Shown here one piece after another: positions 8,157 through 16,835 of a stretch of 64,000 nucleotides of DNA. The stretch is taken from the NCBI RefSeq assembly GCF_015548375.1, contig NZ_JADMWW010000002.1, positions 124,001 through 188,000 of the forward strand. Direction: 5' to 3'. Source of the stretch: Collinsella aerofaciens. GTDB taxonomy: Bacteria > Actinomycetota > Coriobacteriia > Coriobacteriales > Coriobacteriaceae. Position 1 is the stretch's first letter. The number at the start of each line of letters is the position of its first letter. The translations under genes and the position numbers were made by a program. The notes under the pieces are model-generated. The model worked only from the letters and a program-made list of their open reading frames with translations, searched no databases and had not been told where the DNA came from.

Positions 8157-10073
8157 ATGGAAGAGGCCTATCGTCAAGCACGCAAGCGCGGCGAGCAAGG
8201 ACGTCGACGCGCCATTAGTCAAAGCGAGCATCCGTACCTTACGGACCTCGATAGCTTGGTTGCCCAGCTCCCCTTGGGCCAGCAAGAGAATGTCGGCCTG
8301 AGAGACATTCCGCTCGAAATGGTCGTCGGCACGGTTACCAAGGGCCGTCAGTCGGCCTTTTCATGCAACTTTATGCCCTTGCTGCCGTTTAGCACGGAGT
8401 TCGCCCGCAAGTGGTCCAACCTCTACGACATCCAGGTGACCGAGGGCTATCGCGATCCCGTCATCGTCACCGAGTTCATGCATCGGTTTTACGTCCAAGA
8501 GGGCAACAAGCGCGTCAGTGTCCTCAAATTCCTGGACGCCCCGACGGTTTCGGCCAAGGTCACCCGTCTCTACCCCGGCACGTGGGATTCCGTCGAAAGC
8601 CGCCTGTACGGTGAGTTCTGCGCGTTTTGGCGCGTCTGCCCCCTATACGAGATCGAGTTCTCGCGCGAGGGAAGCTACGAGACGCTCGCCAAGATGCTCG
8701 GTCAGGACCTTATCGAAAAATGGCCGCAGAAAAAGGTCGACTACCTGCGCCACACCTTCCTGCTCTTTAAGCGCGCCTACCTTCGCGCGGGTGGCGACCA
8801 CCTGGACATTACGCCCGCCGACGCCATGCTCGTCTACCTCAATGTGTACAACCAGGACCGCCTGCTGGATACGCCGACGGATATCGTCGTAAACCGCCTG
8901 TGTAAGATTTGGCGTGAGCTGGTCATTGCTGGCAAAAATAACGAGGACAAGGTCGATCTTGTCGAAGCACCGAGCGTCGATGAGGAAGAGTCGACCGCCA
9001 AGTCCACCTCCGGCGTGCTCAACTTCTTTATGGGCAAGACCGTCTATTCGGCGGACAATCCCCTGCGCATCGCCTTTATCCATGAGTTCCCCTGTGCGAC
9101 GTCGAGCTGGGACAGCCTGCACGACCAAGGGCGTCAGTATCTCGATAAGCACTTTGGCGGTATCGTGCGCACCGAGGCGCTTGAGGACTGCCACGATCCG
9201 GACGTGTTCTACGCCGCCGTGGAAACGGCTGTCAAACATGGAGACAGCGTCATCTTCTCGACCTCGCACCGCCTGATGGAATACACGCTCAGGGCTGCCG
9301 TTGAGTATCCCCAGGTTCGGTTCCTCAACTGCTCTATCGGCCTTCCCCATCAAAGCGTCCGTTCGTACTTTGGCAAGATGTACGAGGCCAAGTTCCTCCT
9401 GGGCGCCCTTGCCGCCAGCATGGCGGACAATCACCGCATCGGTTACCACGCGTCGGTCTTCGCCTCGGGCGCACTCAGCGAGATCAACGCCTTTGCGATT
9501 GGAGCTTCGCTACTCGACCCCCGTGCGCAAATTATCCTGACCTGGGGCGATGTGCCCGCCGGTGGCCTTGCCGAGGCCATGTGCCACGAAGGCGTGAGCG
9601 TCATGACCGGCGCCGACATGTCCAAGTCGCTGGAGGACCCCACGGCCTACGGACTCCACCGCCTGATCGATGGCAAGGTCGTCGGCATCGCCATGCCGGT
9701 ATGGAACTGGCGCCGATACTACGAGCTTATCGTGCGAAGTCTGCTGCATGGCACCTGGGACGAGACCAGTGACGACAGCCGGGTCCGCGCCGTCAACTAC
9801 TGGTATGGCATGAGCTCGGGCGTTATCGACATTCGCTACGCTCCGGGCCTGCCCTATCAGACGCGCAAACTGGTGCAGCTGCTCCGCAATGGCATCGTCG
9901 AGGGCTCCATCAATCCATTTGGCGGCGAGCTTCACAGCCAAAACGGCGTGGTGCAGATTGAGGGCTTCCCCCCGCTGCCGAGCACGCAAATCGTCGAGAT
10001 GGACTGGCTGGCAGACAACGTGGTGGGTACCATTCCACAGCCCGACGATGAGCCGAAGGTCCGCGCCCTATGA
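8157..10073 (+). CDS. Cytoplasmic protein with ParB-like N-terminal part and BMP/PnrA-like ligand-binding part
   Basis: A 638-aa protein with no signal peptide, lipobox or membrane segment. Residues ~45-135 contain a ParB-like pattern (IPLEMVVGT, RDPVIVTEFMHRFYVQEGNKRVSVLKFL). After a helical middle part, residues ~300-620 look like a basic membrane protein (BMP/PnrA) nucleoside-binding module (LRIAFIHEFPCATSSWD, VIFSTSHRLMEYTLRAAVEYPQVRFLNCS, MYEAKFLLGALAASM). BMP domains normally sit outside the cell, so a cytoplasmic version suggests an intracellular sensor or ligand binder; this is inference. Start ATG 8157 follows GGGAG. Its stop overlaps the next gene by ATGA. Confidence 0.75.
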   Translation: MEEAYRQARKRGEQGRRRAISQSEHPYLTDLDSLVAQLPLGQQENVGLRDIPLEMVVGTVTKGRQSAFSCNFMPLLPFSTEFARKWSNLYDIQVTEGYRDPVIVTEFMHRFYVQEGNKRVSVLKFLDAPTVSAKVTRLYPGTWDSVESRLYGEFCAFWRVCPLYEIEFSREGSYETLAKMLGQDLIEKWPQKKVDYLRHTFLLFKRAYLRAGGDHLDITPADAMLVYLNVYNQDRLLDTPTDIVVNRLCKIWRELVIAGKNNEDKVDLVEAPSVDEEESTAKSTSGVLNFFMGKTVYSADNPLRIAFIHEFPCATSSWDSLHDQGRQYLDKHFGGIVRTEALEDCHDPDVFYAAVETAVKHGDSVIFSTSHRLMEYTLRAAVEYPQVRFLNCSIGLPHQSVRSYFGKMYEAKFLLGALAASMADNHRIGYHASVFASGALSEINAFAIGASLLDPRAQIILTWGDVPAGGLAEAMCHEGVSVMTGADMSKSLEDPTAYGLHRLIDGKVVGIAMPVWNWRRYYELIVRSLLHGTWDETSDDSRVRAVNYWYGMSSGVIDIRYAPGLPYQTRKLVQLLRNGIVEGSINPFGGELHSQNGVVQIEGFPPLPSTQIVEMDWLADNVVGTIPQPDDEPKVRAL

Positions 10074-10780
10074 AAATCCTTGCCATAGCCGATACCGAAG
10101 AACGATGCCTTTGGGAGTGCTTTCGCAAAGAACGCTTTGAGGGTGTCGACCTGATTTTGTCCGCTGGCGATCTGGACCCGGACTATCTTGAGTTTTTGGT
10201 CACGGTCATCAACAAACCGCTCATCTACGTACGCGGCAATCACGATGACCGCTACGCACGTCATGCACCGGGCGGCTGTATCTGTGTCGAAGACACCGTG
10301 TACGTGTATCGCGGCGTCCGCATTGCGGGGCTTGGCGGCTCCATGCGCTACCGAGATGGCGCCAACATGTACACCGAGCGCGAGATGGCCAAGCGCGTGC
10401 GCAAGCTGTCTCGTAAAGTGAGGATGGTCGGTGGCTGCGACATCTTGCTCACCCATGCGCCCGCCGCCGGCGAGGGCGATCTGGACGATCTGCCACATCG
10501 AGGATTCAAATGCTTTAACACAGCGCTCGAGTCCTGGAATCCCGACTACATGGTGCACGGGCATGTGCACCAATGCTATGGTCGCGACTTTCAACGTGAG
10601 CGTCAGCACGCATGCGGGGCAACGATCATCAACGCCTGCGGCTATACGCAGTTTGAGCTGGACGAAGCGCGCTACCCCATCCGTGGCTGGCAGGCAGCCT
10701 GGCTCAATTCGCAAACCATGCGTCGCGAACTCAAGCGCCACGAGGCTATCGAGTCCTCAACCGCCAGAACACCCTGGTAA
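10070..10780 (+). CDS. Calcineurin-like metallophosphoesterase
   Basis: Cytoplasmic 236-aa phosphoesterase. The metal ligands are visible in order: D8 in AIADTEE, AGDLD, GNHDDRY, LLTHAP and HGHVH. The substrate is unknown; small members of this family act on phosphodiesters, nucleotides or phosphoproteins. The start overlaps the stop of the ParB/BMP protein gene (ATGA), so the two are co-translated and probably work together. Confidence 0.88.
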   Translation: MKILAIADTEERCLWECFRKERFEGVDLILSAGDLDPDYLEFLVTVINKPLIYVRGNHDDRYARHAPGGCICVEDTVYVYRGVRIAGLGGSMRYRDGANMYTEREMAKRVRKLSRKVRMVGGCDILLTHAPAAGEGDLDDLPHRGFKCFNTALESWNPDYMVHGHVHQCYGRDFQRERQHACGATIINACGYTQFELDEARYPIRGWQAAWLNSQTMRRELKRHEAIESSTARTPW

Positions 10781-10804
10781 CCACCTTTAAGGCTTGACGC
10801 TGCG

Positions 10805-10903
10805 CCGGCCCCAAGCACCCCGTCTCGCCCCTCAAGCCGTCGCTCGCGTACCAAAGTACGCGTCGCTCCTCTTTCGGGGCGACCTGGGGCACTTGGAACC
10901 GGC
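10805..10903. repeat. Long imperfect inverted repeat between convergent genes
   Basis: Paired blocks from outside in: GCCGG/CCGGC, CCAAG/CTTGG, CACCCC/GGGGCA, TCGCCCC/GGGGCGA, and a centre CGCGTAC-CAAA-GTACGCG. The transcript would form a rod of about 100 nt with internal loops. It lies downstream of the phosphoesterase gene and opposite the end of rplA. Confidence 0.75.
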
Positions 10904-10939
10904 TCGCTGCGATGCCATAACATTGACGCCAAAGTGCCA

Positions 10940-10974
10940 AAACCACCACAAAGGCGCCTGTCCCCTACAGTGGA
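10940..10974 (-). repeat. Degenerate hairpin repeat, GGGGACAGG core, copy d
   Basis: On the minus strand the core reads TAGGGGACAGGCGCCTTTG between CCACTG and GTGGTGG. The stem is partly eroded. It lies about 90 bases beyond the end of rplA and is oriented with that gene. Confidence 0.6.
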
Positions 10975-10989
10975 ATTGGAGGCGCGATA

Positions 10990-11031
10990 GCAAGAAACCC
11001 GGTCCTGCACGAGACAGAACCGGGTTTCTTT
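10990..11031 (-). terminator. Terminator of the rplK-rplA transcript
   Basis: AAGAAACCCGGT and ACCGGGTTTCTT form a 12-bp perfect stem around a 15-base loop. It lies 36 bases past the rplA stop on the minus strand; being symmetric it may also stop plus-strand transcripts. Confidence 0.75.
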
Positions 11032-11066
11032 AGCAATGCTTGCTTTGCTCAGGCAGTAACTAAAAG

Positions 11067-11774
11067 TTACTCAGCCAGGAAGTCGCGCTGGATAGCGGGA
11101 TCAACCTTGATGCCAGGGCCCATGGTGGAAGACACGGAGATGGACTTAACGTACTTGCCCTTAGCAGAAGAGGGCTTGACGCGCAGGATCTCGGTGTACA
11201 GGGCAGCGTAGTTCTCGACGAGCTGCTGCTCGGAGAAGGACTTCTTGCCCAGGGGCACGTGGCAGATGCCGTAGCGGTCGGCGCGATACTCAACGCGGCC
11301 GGCCTTGAGCTCGGAGACCATCTTGGCGACGTCCATGGTCACGGTGCCGAGCTTGGGGTTCGGCATGAGGCCACGGGGACCAAGGATCTTACCGATGCGG
11401 CCAACCTTGGCCATCATGTTCGGCGTAGCGATAGCGGCGTCGAAGTTGATCTCGCCCTTCTGAATCTGGGCGACGAGCTCGTCGGAACCGATGATGTCGG
11501 CGCCGGCAGCCTCGGCCTCGCGGGCCTTCTCGCCCTCGGCGAAGACGGCAACACGAACGGTCTTGCCGGTGCCGTGGGGCAGGGAGATGGAACCGCGGAT
11601 GTTCTGGTCGGCCTTACGAGTATCGACGCCCAGACGGAAGTGGGCCTCGACGGTCTCGTCGAACTTGGCGGTGTCGAGCTCCTTGATGAGCTTGGCAGCC
11701 TGAAGGGGGGTGTAGAGCGTGGCGCGGTCGATCTTCTCGGCAGCGGCGTTATAGCTCTTACCATGCTTAGCCAT
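11067..11774 (-). CDS. rplA: 50S ribosomal protein L1
   Basis: Large-subunit protein of the L1 stalk; it binds 23S rRNA helices and in many bacteria also represses its own operon by binding the leader mRNA. The 235-aa sequence is typical ([46 protein letters not shown]). I chose ATG 11774 because AGGAGGT lies seven bases upstream; the in-frame ATG at 11780 sits against that site. Last gene of the rpmG-tRNA-Trp-secE-nusG-rplK-rplA block. Confidence 0.98.
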   Translation of the reverse strand: MAKHGKSYNAAAEKIDRATLYTPLQAAKLIKELDTAKFDETVEAHFRLGVDTRKADQNIRGSISLPHGTGKTVRVAVFAEGEKAREAEAAGADIIGSDELVAQIQKGEINFDAAIATPNMMAKVGRIGKILGPRGLMPNPKLGTVTMDVAKMVSELKAGRVEYRADRYGICHVPLGKKSFSEQQLVENYAALYTEILRVKPSSAKGKYVKSISVSSTMGPGIKVDPAIQRDFLAE

Positions 11775-11891
11775 GTGCATTACCTCCTGTGGTTAAACGG
11801 GCGCGAGCCCTCCCACATCGTATCGTGTGCCCTATTGCACACATTTAACGGGCGCCCCGGTTGGAGCACCCGTCGTTACCAAAAGAAATCG

Positions 11892-12320
11892 CTACTCAGC
11901 GATGGTGACGCCCATGGAACGGGCGGTACCGGCGATGATCTTCTTGGCGGCGTCAATGTCGTTGGCATTGAGGTCCGGCATCTTGATCTCGGCGATCTTG
12001 GTGAGCTGCTCCTGGGAGAGCTGACCAACCTTGTCGGCCTGGGGCTTAGCGGAACCAGACTTGAGGTTCAGCTCCTTCTTGATGAGGTGAGCCGCCGGCG
12101 GGGTCTTGGTGATGAAGGAGAAGGACTTATCCTCGAAGACAGTGATCTCAACGGGGATGATGTCGCCCTTCTTGTCCTGCGTCTCGGCGTTAAAGGCCTG
12201 GCAGAACTGCATGATGTTCACGCCAGCTGCGCCCAGGGCGGGGCCGACGGGAGGAGCGGGGTTAGCTGCACCAGCAGGAATCTGGAGCTTAATGACGTTG
12301 GCAACCTTCTTCTCAGCCAT
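11892..12320 (-). CDS. rplK: 50S ribosomal protein L11
   Basis: Component of the GTPase-associated centre of the 50S subunit, needed for stringent-response signalling through RelA-type enzymes. The 142-aa sequence has the standard start ([36 protein letters not shown]) and the C-terminal rRNA-binding domain. ATG 12320 is chosen because AAGGA is six bases upstream; ATG 12326 overlaps it. The gap to rplA is 117 bases. Confidence 0.98.
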   Translation of the reverse strand: MAEKKVANVIKLQIPAGAANPAPPVGPALGAAGVNIMQFCQAFNAETQDKKGDIIPVEITVFEDKSFSFITKTPPAAHLIKKELNLKSGSAKPQADKVGQLSQEQLTKIAEIKMPDLNANDIDAAKKIIAGTARSMGVTIAE

Positions 12321-12440
12321 GGTCATTCCTTTCGAATCACGAGTGTGAAGTATTTGCTATATCGTAAGCACGCACGTGTTAGAAGCACTCCTGAGATGAG
12401 CAGTCACAGAAGAAGCACGCTCGCGCGAACGGACGAAAAC

Positions 12441-12977
12441 TTAAGCGATGACAGCGACCTGGTTAAAGTCGAGCTCGACCGGCGTCTCACGGCCAAAGAT
12501 CATCAGGGTGACCTTCAGCTTGCCTGCCTCGGTGTTAACCTCGGAGACCTTGCCATCAAAGTCGGTAAGCGGGCCATCAGTGACGCGGACGGACGTGCCA
12601 ACCTCAATATCAACCAAGGTGCGCTTGGGCGAATCGCCCTTACCGGGACGACGAGTCATCTTATTGTACTCGTCGCGGGAAAGCGGAGCGGGCTTGCCAT
12701 TGCCGCCCAGGAAACCGGTGACACCGGGCGTGTTGCGAACACACGTCCACGCATCGTCATCCATCTCCATGCGAACCAGGACATAACCCGGGAAGATCTT
12801 GGAATCCTTGGTCTCGCGCTTGCCACCCTCTTTGATCTCGGTGACGCGCTCCATAGGAATCTCGATATCAAAGATACGGTCCTGCATGCCCATGGTCTCG
12901 ATGCGATGCTCGAGATCGGACTTAACGCGGTTCTCGTATCCAGAGTAAGTGTGAACGACGTACCAACGCTTAGACAT
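12441..12977 (-). CDS. nusG: Transcription termination/antitermination protein NusG
   Basis: Processivity factor that binds RNA polymerase through its NGN domain (residues ~1-120; [42 protein letters not shown]) and contacts Rho or S10 through its KOW domain ([19 protein letters not shown]). At 178 aa it has no large insertion. It starts four bases after the secE stop, so the two are one transcript. Confidence 0.98.
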   Translation of the reverse strand: MSKRWYVVHTYSGYENRVKSDLEHRIETMGMQDRIFDIEIPMERVTEIKEGGKRETKDSKIFPGYVLVRMEMDDDAWTCVRNTPGVTGFLGGNGKPAPLSRDEYNKMTRRPGKGDSPKRTLVDIEVGTSVRVTDGPLTDFDGKVSEVNTEAGKLKVTLMIFGRETPVELDFNQVAVIA

Positions 12978-12980
12978 GGT

Positions 12981-13319
12981 TTAGCCCCTCAATCCAGAGA
13001 ACAGAGCAAGAGCCTCGCCAAAGCCAGCATCGAGCAGAGCGATGACGACGCCGACGACGATCAGAGAAGCGCAAACGACGACCGAGTAGTTCACGAGCTC
13101 CTTCTTATCGGGCCACGTGACACGCTTCATCTCGGACTTCACCGAAGCGAAATACTTCTTGGTGCGGGCGAAGAAACCAGGCTTCTCGTTCTTCTTGGAC
13201 TTCGCAGCCTTCTCGTTCTTCTTGGCAACGGCCTTCTTGGCCTCAACCTTGGAGTTGGCGGCAGCGTTGTTGGCAGGTGCCGGCTGCTGAGCCTTCTTCT
13301 TGTTCTTCTTGTTGGCCAT
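12981..13319 (-). CDS. secE: Preprotein translocase subunit SecE
   Basis: Small membrane subunit clamping SecY in the Sec translocon. The protein is 112 aa, with a Lys/Ala/Asn-rich N-terminal extension of ~60 residues, then the conserved amphipathic helix (FFARTKKYFASVKSEMKRVTWPDKKEL) and one transmembrane helix (YSVVVCASLIVVGVVIALLD). GGAGG lies seven bases before the ATG. Confidence 0.95.
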   Translation of the reverse strand: MANKKNKKKAQQPAPANNAAANSKVEAKKAVAKKNEKAAKSKKNEKPGFFARTKKYFASVKSEMKRVTWPDKKELVNYSVVVCASLIVVGVVIALLDAGFGEALALFSGLRG

Positions 13320-13395
13320 TTGGGTTACCTCCGCGCAATGCGCTTATACATGAGTAAACCGTAAGCCCCCAATTGGGAGCTTACGGAATAATGAC

Positions 13396-13471
13396 TGGCA
13401 CGCCAGGAAGGACTCGAACCCTCAACACTCGGTTTTGGAGACCGATGCTCTACCAATTGAACTACTGGCGT
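13396..13471 (-). tRNA. trnW: tRNA-Trp (CCA)
   Basis: Acceptor ACGCCAG pairs with CTGGCGT, the anticodon loop reads CTCCAAA with anticodon CCA, the T arm has GGTTCGAGTCC, and the terminal CCA is encoded. It sits between rpmG and secE, a conserved position. Confidence 0.96.
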
Positions 13472-13484
13472 ATGTGACTAGAGA

Positions 13485-13634
13485 CTAGCGAGTCTCTTTG
13501 TGCAGCGTGTGGTGACGGCACCAGGGGCAATACTTCTTGATCTCCATACGATCAGGCATGTTCGACTTGTTCTTGGTGGTCGTATAGTTGCGGCGCTTGC
13601 ACTCAGTGCACGCAAGAGTAACTAGAGTACGCAT
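13485..13634 (-). CDS. rpmG: 50S ribosomal protein L33 (zinc-ribbon form)
   Basis: A 49-aa protein (starts [17 protein letters not shown], ends [14 protein letters not shown]) of the large subunit. Two CxxC pairs (CTEC, CPWC) show the zinc-binding C+ form. It lies 13 bases upstream of tRNA-Trp on the same strand, first gene of the secE-nusG block. Confidence 0.95.
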   Translation of the reverse strand: MRTLVTLACTECKRRNYTTTKNKSNMPDRMEIKKYCPWCRHHTLHKETR

Positions 13635-13849
13635 TTATCCTGAACCTTTCATTTCCGCCCCGTACGGGCACGAGTTGGTACTTTATCAGCTCTACGTAAG
13701 TGCTGTCAATGAAAACCTCGAATCAATTGGTTCTCGCTGGATCCATTCATATTTGGAACACATCAATGAAGCCAGCGAGATCTAATCGATCCCTCACGCT
13801 CGGCTTAAGAGCAAGCGAAGCGCAATCGGCAGGGAACAGGCCCCGCGTA

Positions 13850-13886
13850 GAAAAGAACCCGGCACCCTATAAGTGCCGGGTTCTCT
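13850..13886 (-). terminator. Terminator of tuf
   Basis: AGAACCCGGCAC and GTGCCGGGTTCT form a 12-bp stem with a seven-base loop; on the minus strand it is followed by TTCTTTTC. It lies 28 bases after the tuf stop. The remaining bases up to rpmG (13635-13849) show no gene. Confidence 0.9.
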
Positions 13887-13913
13887 CTAAGTCAACTAAA
13901 TCAAAGAGCTAAT

Positions 13914-15104
13914 TTACTCAATGATCGTGGAGACGATGCCCGAACCGACGGTGTGGCCACCCTCGCGGATAGCGAAGCGCAGGCCCTCCTCCATGGCGAT
14001 CGGGTGAATGAGGTCGCCCTCGATGGTGATGTGGTCACCAGGCATAGCCATCTCGGTGCCCTCGGGGAGCTTGACCGTACCGGTAACGTCGGTGGTACGG
14101 AAGTAGAACTGAGGACGATAACCATCGAAGAACGGGGTGTGACGGCCGCCCTCCTCCTTGGTCAGAACGTAGATCTCGCCGGTGAACTTGGTGTGCGGGG
14201 TAACCGAACCAGGCTTGCAGAGAACCTGGCCGCGCTCGATGTCCTCGCGCTTGATGCCGCGGAGCAGCAGACCGACGTTGTCGCCAGCCTCGCAGAAGTC
14301 CATGGACTTACGGAACATCTCGATACCGGTAACGACGGTGTTCTGGGTATCCTTGATGCCGACGATCTCGACGGGCTCGTTGAGCTTGAGCTCACCGCGC
14401 TCAACACGGCCAGTAGCAACGGTACCACGGCCGGAGATGGTCATAACGTCCTCAACGGCCATCAGGAACGGGAGGTCGTTGTTACGAGCAGGCGTCGGGA
14501 TGTACTCGTCGACGGCCTTCATGAGCTCGCGAATGGCGTCCATCCACTTGGCGTCGCCCTCGAGAGCGCCCAGAGCGGAGCCACGGATGACGGGGATGTC
14601 GTCGCCGGGGAAATCGTACTCGGAGAGGAGCTCACGGGTCTCCATCTCGACGAGGTCGATGAGCTCGTCATCGTCGACCATGTCGCACTTGTTCAGGAAG
14701 ACGACGATGTAGGGAACGCCGACCTGACGGGCGAGCAGGATGTGCTCGCGGGTCTGAGCCATGGGGCCGTCGGTAGCAGCGATGACCAGGATAGCGCCGT
14801 CCATCTGAGCAGCGCCGGAGATCATGTTCTTGACGTAGTCAGCGTGGCCCGGGCAGTCAACGTGAGCGTAGTGACGGGCAGCGGTCTCGTACTCAACGTG
14901 GGAGACGGAAATCGTAATGCCGCGCTCGCGCTCCTCGGGAGCCTTGTCGATGTTCTCGAACGCAGTGAAGTCAGCCTTGCAGCCCTCGGTCTCGGAGAGA
15001 ACCTTGGTGATGGCAGCGGTCAGCGTGGTCTTGCCGTGGTCGACGTGACCAATGGTGCCGATGTTAACATGCGGCTTAGTGCGCTCAAACTTCTCTTTGG
15101 CCAT
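13914..15104 (-). CDS. tuf: Elongation factor Tu
   Basis: GTPase delivering aminoacyl-tRNA to the ribosome; 396 aa, normal length. G1 is GHVDHGKT, G3 DCPGHADY, G4 NKCD, and the C-terminal barrel ends [19 protein letters not shown] lies just before the ATG. It is transcribed alone from the gap before the tRNA cluster and ends in its own terminator; fusA and rpsL are not adjacent here. Confidence 0.99.
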   Translation of the reverse strand: MAKEKFERTKPHVNIGTIGHVDHGKTTLTAAITKVLSETEGCKADFTAFENIDKAPEERERGITISVSHVEYETAARHYAHVDCPGHADYVKNMISGAAQMDGAILVIAATDGPMAQTREHILLARQVGVPYIVVFLNKCDMVDDDELIDLVEMETRELLSEYDFPGDDIPVIRGSALGALEGDAKWMDAIRELMKAVDEYIPTPARNNDLPFLMAVEDVMTISGRGTVATGRVERGELKLNEPVEIVGIKDTQNTVVTGIEMFRKSMDFCEAGDNVGLLLRGIKREDIERGQVLCKPGSVTPHTKFTGEIYVLTKEEGGRHTPFFDGYRPQFYFRTTDVTGTVKLPEGTEMAMPGDHITIEGDLIHPIAMEEGLRFAIREGGHTVGSGIVSTIIE

Positions 15105-15201
15105 AAAGCCCTCCTCTTAACAGGTCGTCCCCGGACGGGACTTTGCCTTTATACCATAGTGGCCTCTCAACATACTATTGAGAAGCCACCGTGTTACCTA
15201 T

Positions 15202-15277
15202 GGTAGCGGTGACTGGATTCGAACCAGTGACGCCACGGGTATGAACCGTGTGCTCTAACCAACTGAGCTACACCGCC
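15202..15277 (-). tRNA. trnM: tRNA-Met (CAT)
   Basis: Acceptor GGCGGTG pairs with CACCGCT (one G-U), anticodon CAT in TTCATAC, T arm TGGTTCGAATCCA, CCA encoded. The acceptor is unlike initiator tRNA, so elongator Met is likely; a lysidine-modified tRNA-Ile2 cannot be excluded from sequence alone. Confidence 0.93.
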
Positions 15278-15280
15278 GGA

Positions 15281-15356
15281 TGGAGCCTGCAACCAGACTT
15301 GAACTGGTGACCTCTTCGTTACCAACGAAGTGCTCTACCGACTGAGCTATACAGGC
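15281..15356 (-). tRNA. trnT: tRNA-Thr (GGT)
   Basis: Acceptor GCCTGTA, anticodon GGT in TTGGTAA, T arm AGTTCAAGTCT, encoded CCA. Three bases from tRNA-Met in a three-tRNA cluster. Confidence 0.95.
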
Positions 15357-15366
15357 ACTTGACGGG

Positions 15367-15448
15367 TGGGAGCTATAGGATTCGAACCTATGTAGGCAGA
15401 GCCAACGGGTTTACAGCCCGTCCCCATTAACCACTCGGGCAAACTCCC
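15367..15448 (-). tRNA. trnY: tRNA-Tyr (GTA), type II
   Basis: Acceptor GGGAGTT pairs with AGCTCCC, anticodon GTA in CTGTAAA, and the 82-nt length reflects a long variable arm. After discriminator A the genome reads CCC, so the 3' CCA is not encoded, unlike the two neighbouring tRNAs; CCA-adding enzyme must complete it. Confidence 0.94.
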
Positions 15449-15756
15449 AATCGTTCAAGTATCCGCAGGTCCTTTGGTCTTTTGGACCGCCGCCCCCGCG
15501 AACGAAGAAGATAATACGATGCCACCTTGGGGGCTGTCAACGAAAACCTCTAGATACACGGTGCCGGGCGTATCTATATAGCCGTGACCTGCGGTTTTAT
15601 TGAGTTTGGATATGAAGGACGATGGATTTGGCTACGCTGGTGACATTTCCCGAGGGAACACTTTGTCACGGTGGAGTACATCTGCAGCATCGACCTTCGA
15701 TACCGACCCTCTTGCACTATTACATAGGTCACGATCGTGCTTCCACGGCACGTTCA

Positions 15757-15817
15757 AGCGTGGATAATCTCCCGCTTTTAGCGCGGCTCTAAGCCCAAAG
15801 CGGAGATTATCCACGCT
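15757..15817. repeat. Inverted repeat downstream of the rpiR gene
   Basis: AGCGTGGATAATCTCC continues to CGCTTT (15757-15778) and is mirrored by AAAGC then GGAGATTATCCACGCT (15797-15817), with one bulged base and an 18-base loop. It lies 31 bases past the rpiR stop and could end that transcript, but no T run follows on the minus strand. The rest of 15449-15756 shows no gene. Confidence 0.8.
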
Positions 15818-15836
15818 CATTCTCCAGACGGGAGAA
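15806..15836 (+). repeat. Left copy of a short direct repeat flanking the beta-glucoside cassette
   Basis: Starts ATTATCCACGCTC and continues TTCTCC..CGG..AGA. A related copy lies at 19856-19886, with about five differences in 31 bases. The two bracket the rpiR-GH1-PTS genes. Confidence 0.6.
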
Positions 15837-15847
15837 CTATAGAGCCG

Positions 15848-16684
15848 CTACTGCTCGGGCCAGACCAAAGTAGACCCATAGAGCGGCTCCCCCTTGGTGC
15901 AGGGGTAGCGACTCAAGTAACACGACGATAGCAAGTCGAAGAAATAGGTCATGGCGTATTTCGAATAAACGCCGAGTCGGTCAATTCCGTTTCCCGCATT
16001 ACCAAGACGATATACACGGTCAAAAGACCTCGATTTGTCATCGTTGCTAAACGCAGTAATTAGAATCTTCCTGCCCGAACGGCAATCAAGATACTCACGC
16101 GCCTGGGACGCAAATAGCCCGGAGACCGATACGAGAATTATCAATGACTGCGAAGCGTCTCCCATGTTTTTCAATTCCGCGACGTTAGCCCCAGCAACTA
16201 TGCGAACTATCTTGCCCGCATAAAACATTTCCTGCTGAAATCGTACGAGATTGGCGCTCACATTATTGGTGCACCAGATTTCAACGTTTTTATGGCCATC
16301 AATTTCGTCGGCAAGGTGCTTAATAGCGATATCGGACACGCCGCTTTCAACCTCAGCGAACATCTCGATCATGCGAACGTCGAGCTCTGCCCTGTACTCC
16401 TCGTAGCCAAATTCCTCCTCTCGATGGCTTAAGTCGCTTGGAAAGACTGATTGAGTAAATGATTCTTTCAAATCGCTAAGAGACTGGTAGCCCAATCGAT
16501 TGCAGAAACGACGAACAGCGGAACGGGTCACGAATGCATCGCGGGTTATTGTGGCAACATTGATTTCGCTCGAACGCCTAATGTGAGCGATGAGATATCG
16601 AGCGATGGCGGCATCGTTTGACCCAAACTCGCTGTTGATGATGGAGCTAATGCGATTGAGCACATCGAAGTCATTGATATTCAC
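15848..16684 (-). CDS. MurR/RpiR-family transcriptional regulator
   Basis: About 278 aa. An N-terminal HTH_6 domain (IARYLIAHIRRSSEINVATI, TRSAVRRFCNRLGYQSLSDL) is followed by a SIS sugar-phosphate-binding domain (residues ~110-260; VEIWCTNNVSANLVRFQQEM, LIILVSVSGLFASQAREYLD). Such proteins sense phosphosugars. I prefer GTG 16684, which has AGAGGG five bases upstream and begins MNINDFDVLNRISS as relatives do; ATG 16723 in the same frame has no ribosome site. It is divergent from the GH1-PTS operon and is its likely regulator. The gene and its neighbours look lower in GC than the core genes. Confidence 0.85.
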   Translation of the reverse strand: MNINDFDVLNRISSIINSEFGSNDAAIARYLIAHIRRSSEINVATITRDAFVTRSAVRRFCNRLGYQSLSDLKESFTQSVFPSDLSHREEEFGYEEYRAELDVRMIEMFAEVESGVSDIAIKHLADEIDGHKNVEIWCTNNVSANLVRFQQEMFYAGKIVRIVAGANVAELKNMGDASQSLIILVSVSGLFASQAREYLDCRSGRKILITAFSNDDKSRSFDRVYRLGNAGNGIDRLGVYSKYAMTYFFDLLSSCYLSRYPCTKGEPLYGSTLVWPEQ

Positions 16685-16726
16685 GTGATCCCTCTTTCCG
16701 CTCTCCTCGAAATCATAGTTCATTTA

Positions 16727-16764
16727 TTGAATCAAACAGCTTTGGTCGTTCTCCTATGATTCAA
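16727..16764. promoter_or_regulatory. Candidate operator in the rpiR/GH1 divergent region
   Basis: TTGAATCA (16727-16734) and TGATTCAA (16757-16764) are perfect inverted half sites in the short divergent spacer; a TGACGTCA palindrome follows at 16771. Position suggests RpiR binding, but the site is not matched to a known consensus. Confidence 0.35.
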
Positions 16765-16835
16765 ATCAGTTGACGTCATCTTAATCGTAATTCCGCCACA
16801 CGTATCCACCGTGTTGAATGATGGAAAGGGGATTC

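Noticed and set aside
11259-13364. 701-codon plus-strand frame opposite rplA-secE
   Set aside because: It lies antisense to four certain genes and crosses their spacers; no family features.
15632-15820. 62-codon minus-strand frame before the rpiR end
   Set aside because: It overlaps the inverted repeat, has no ribosome site and no similarity.
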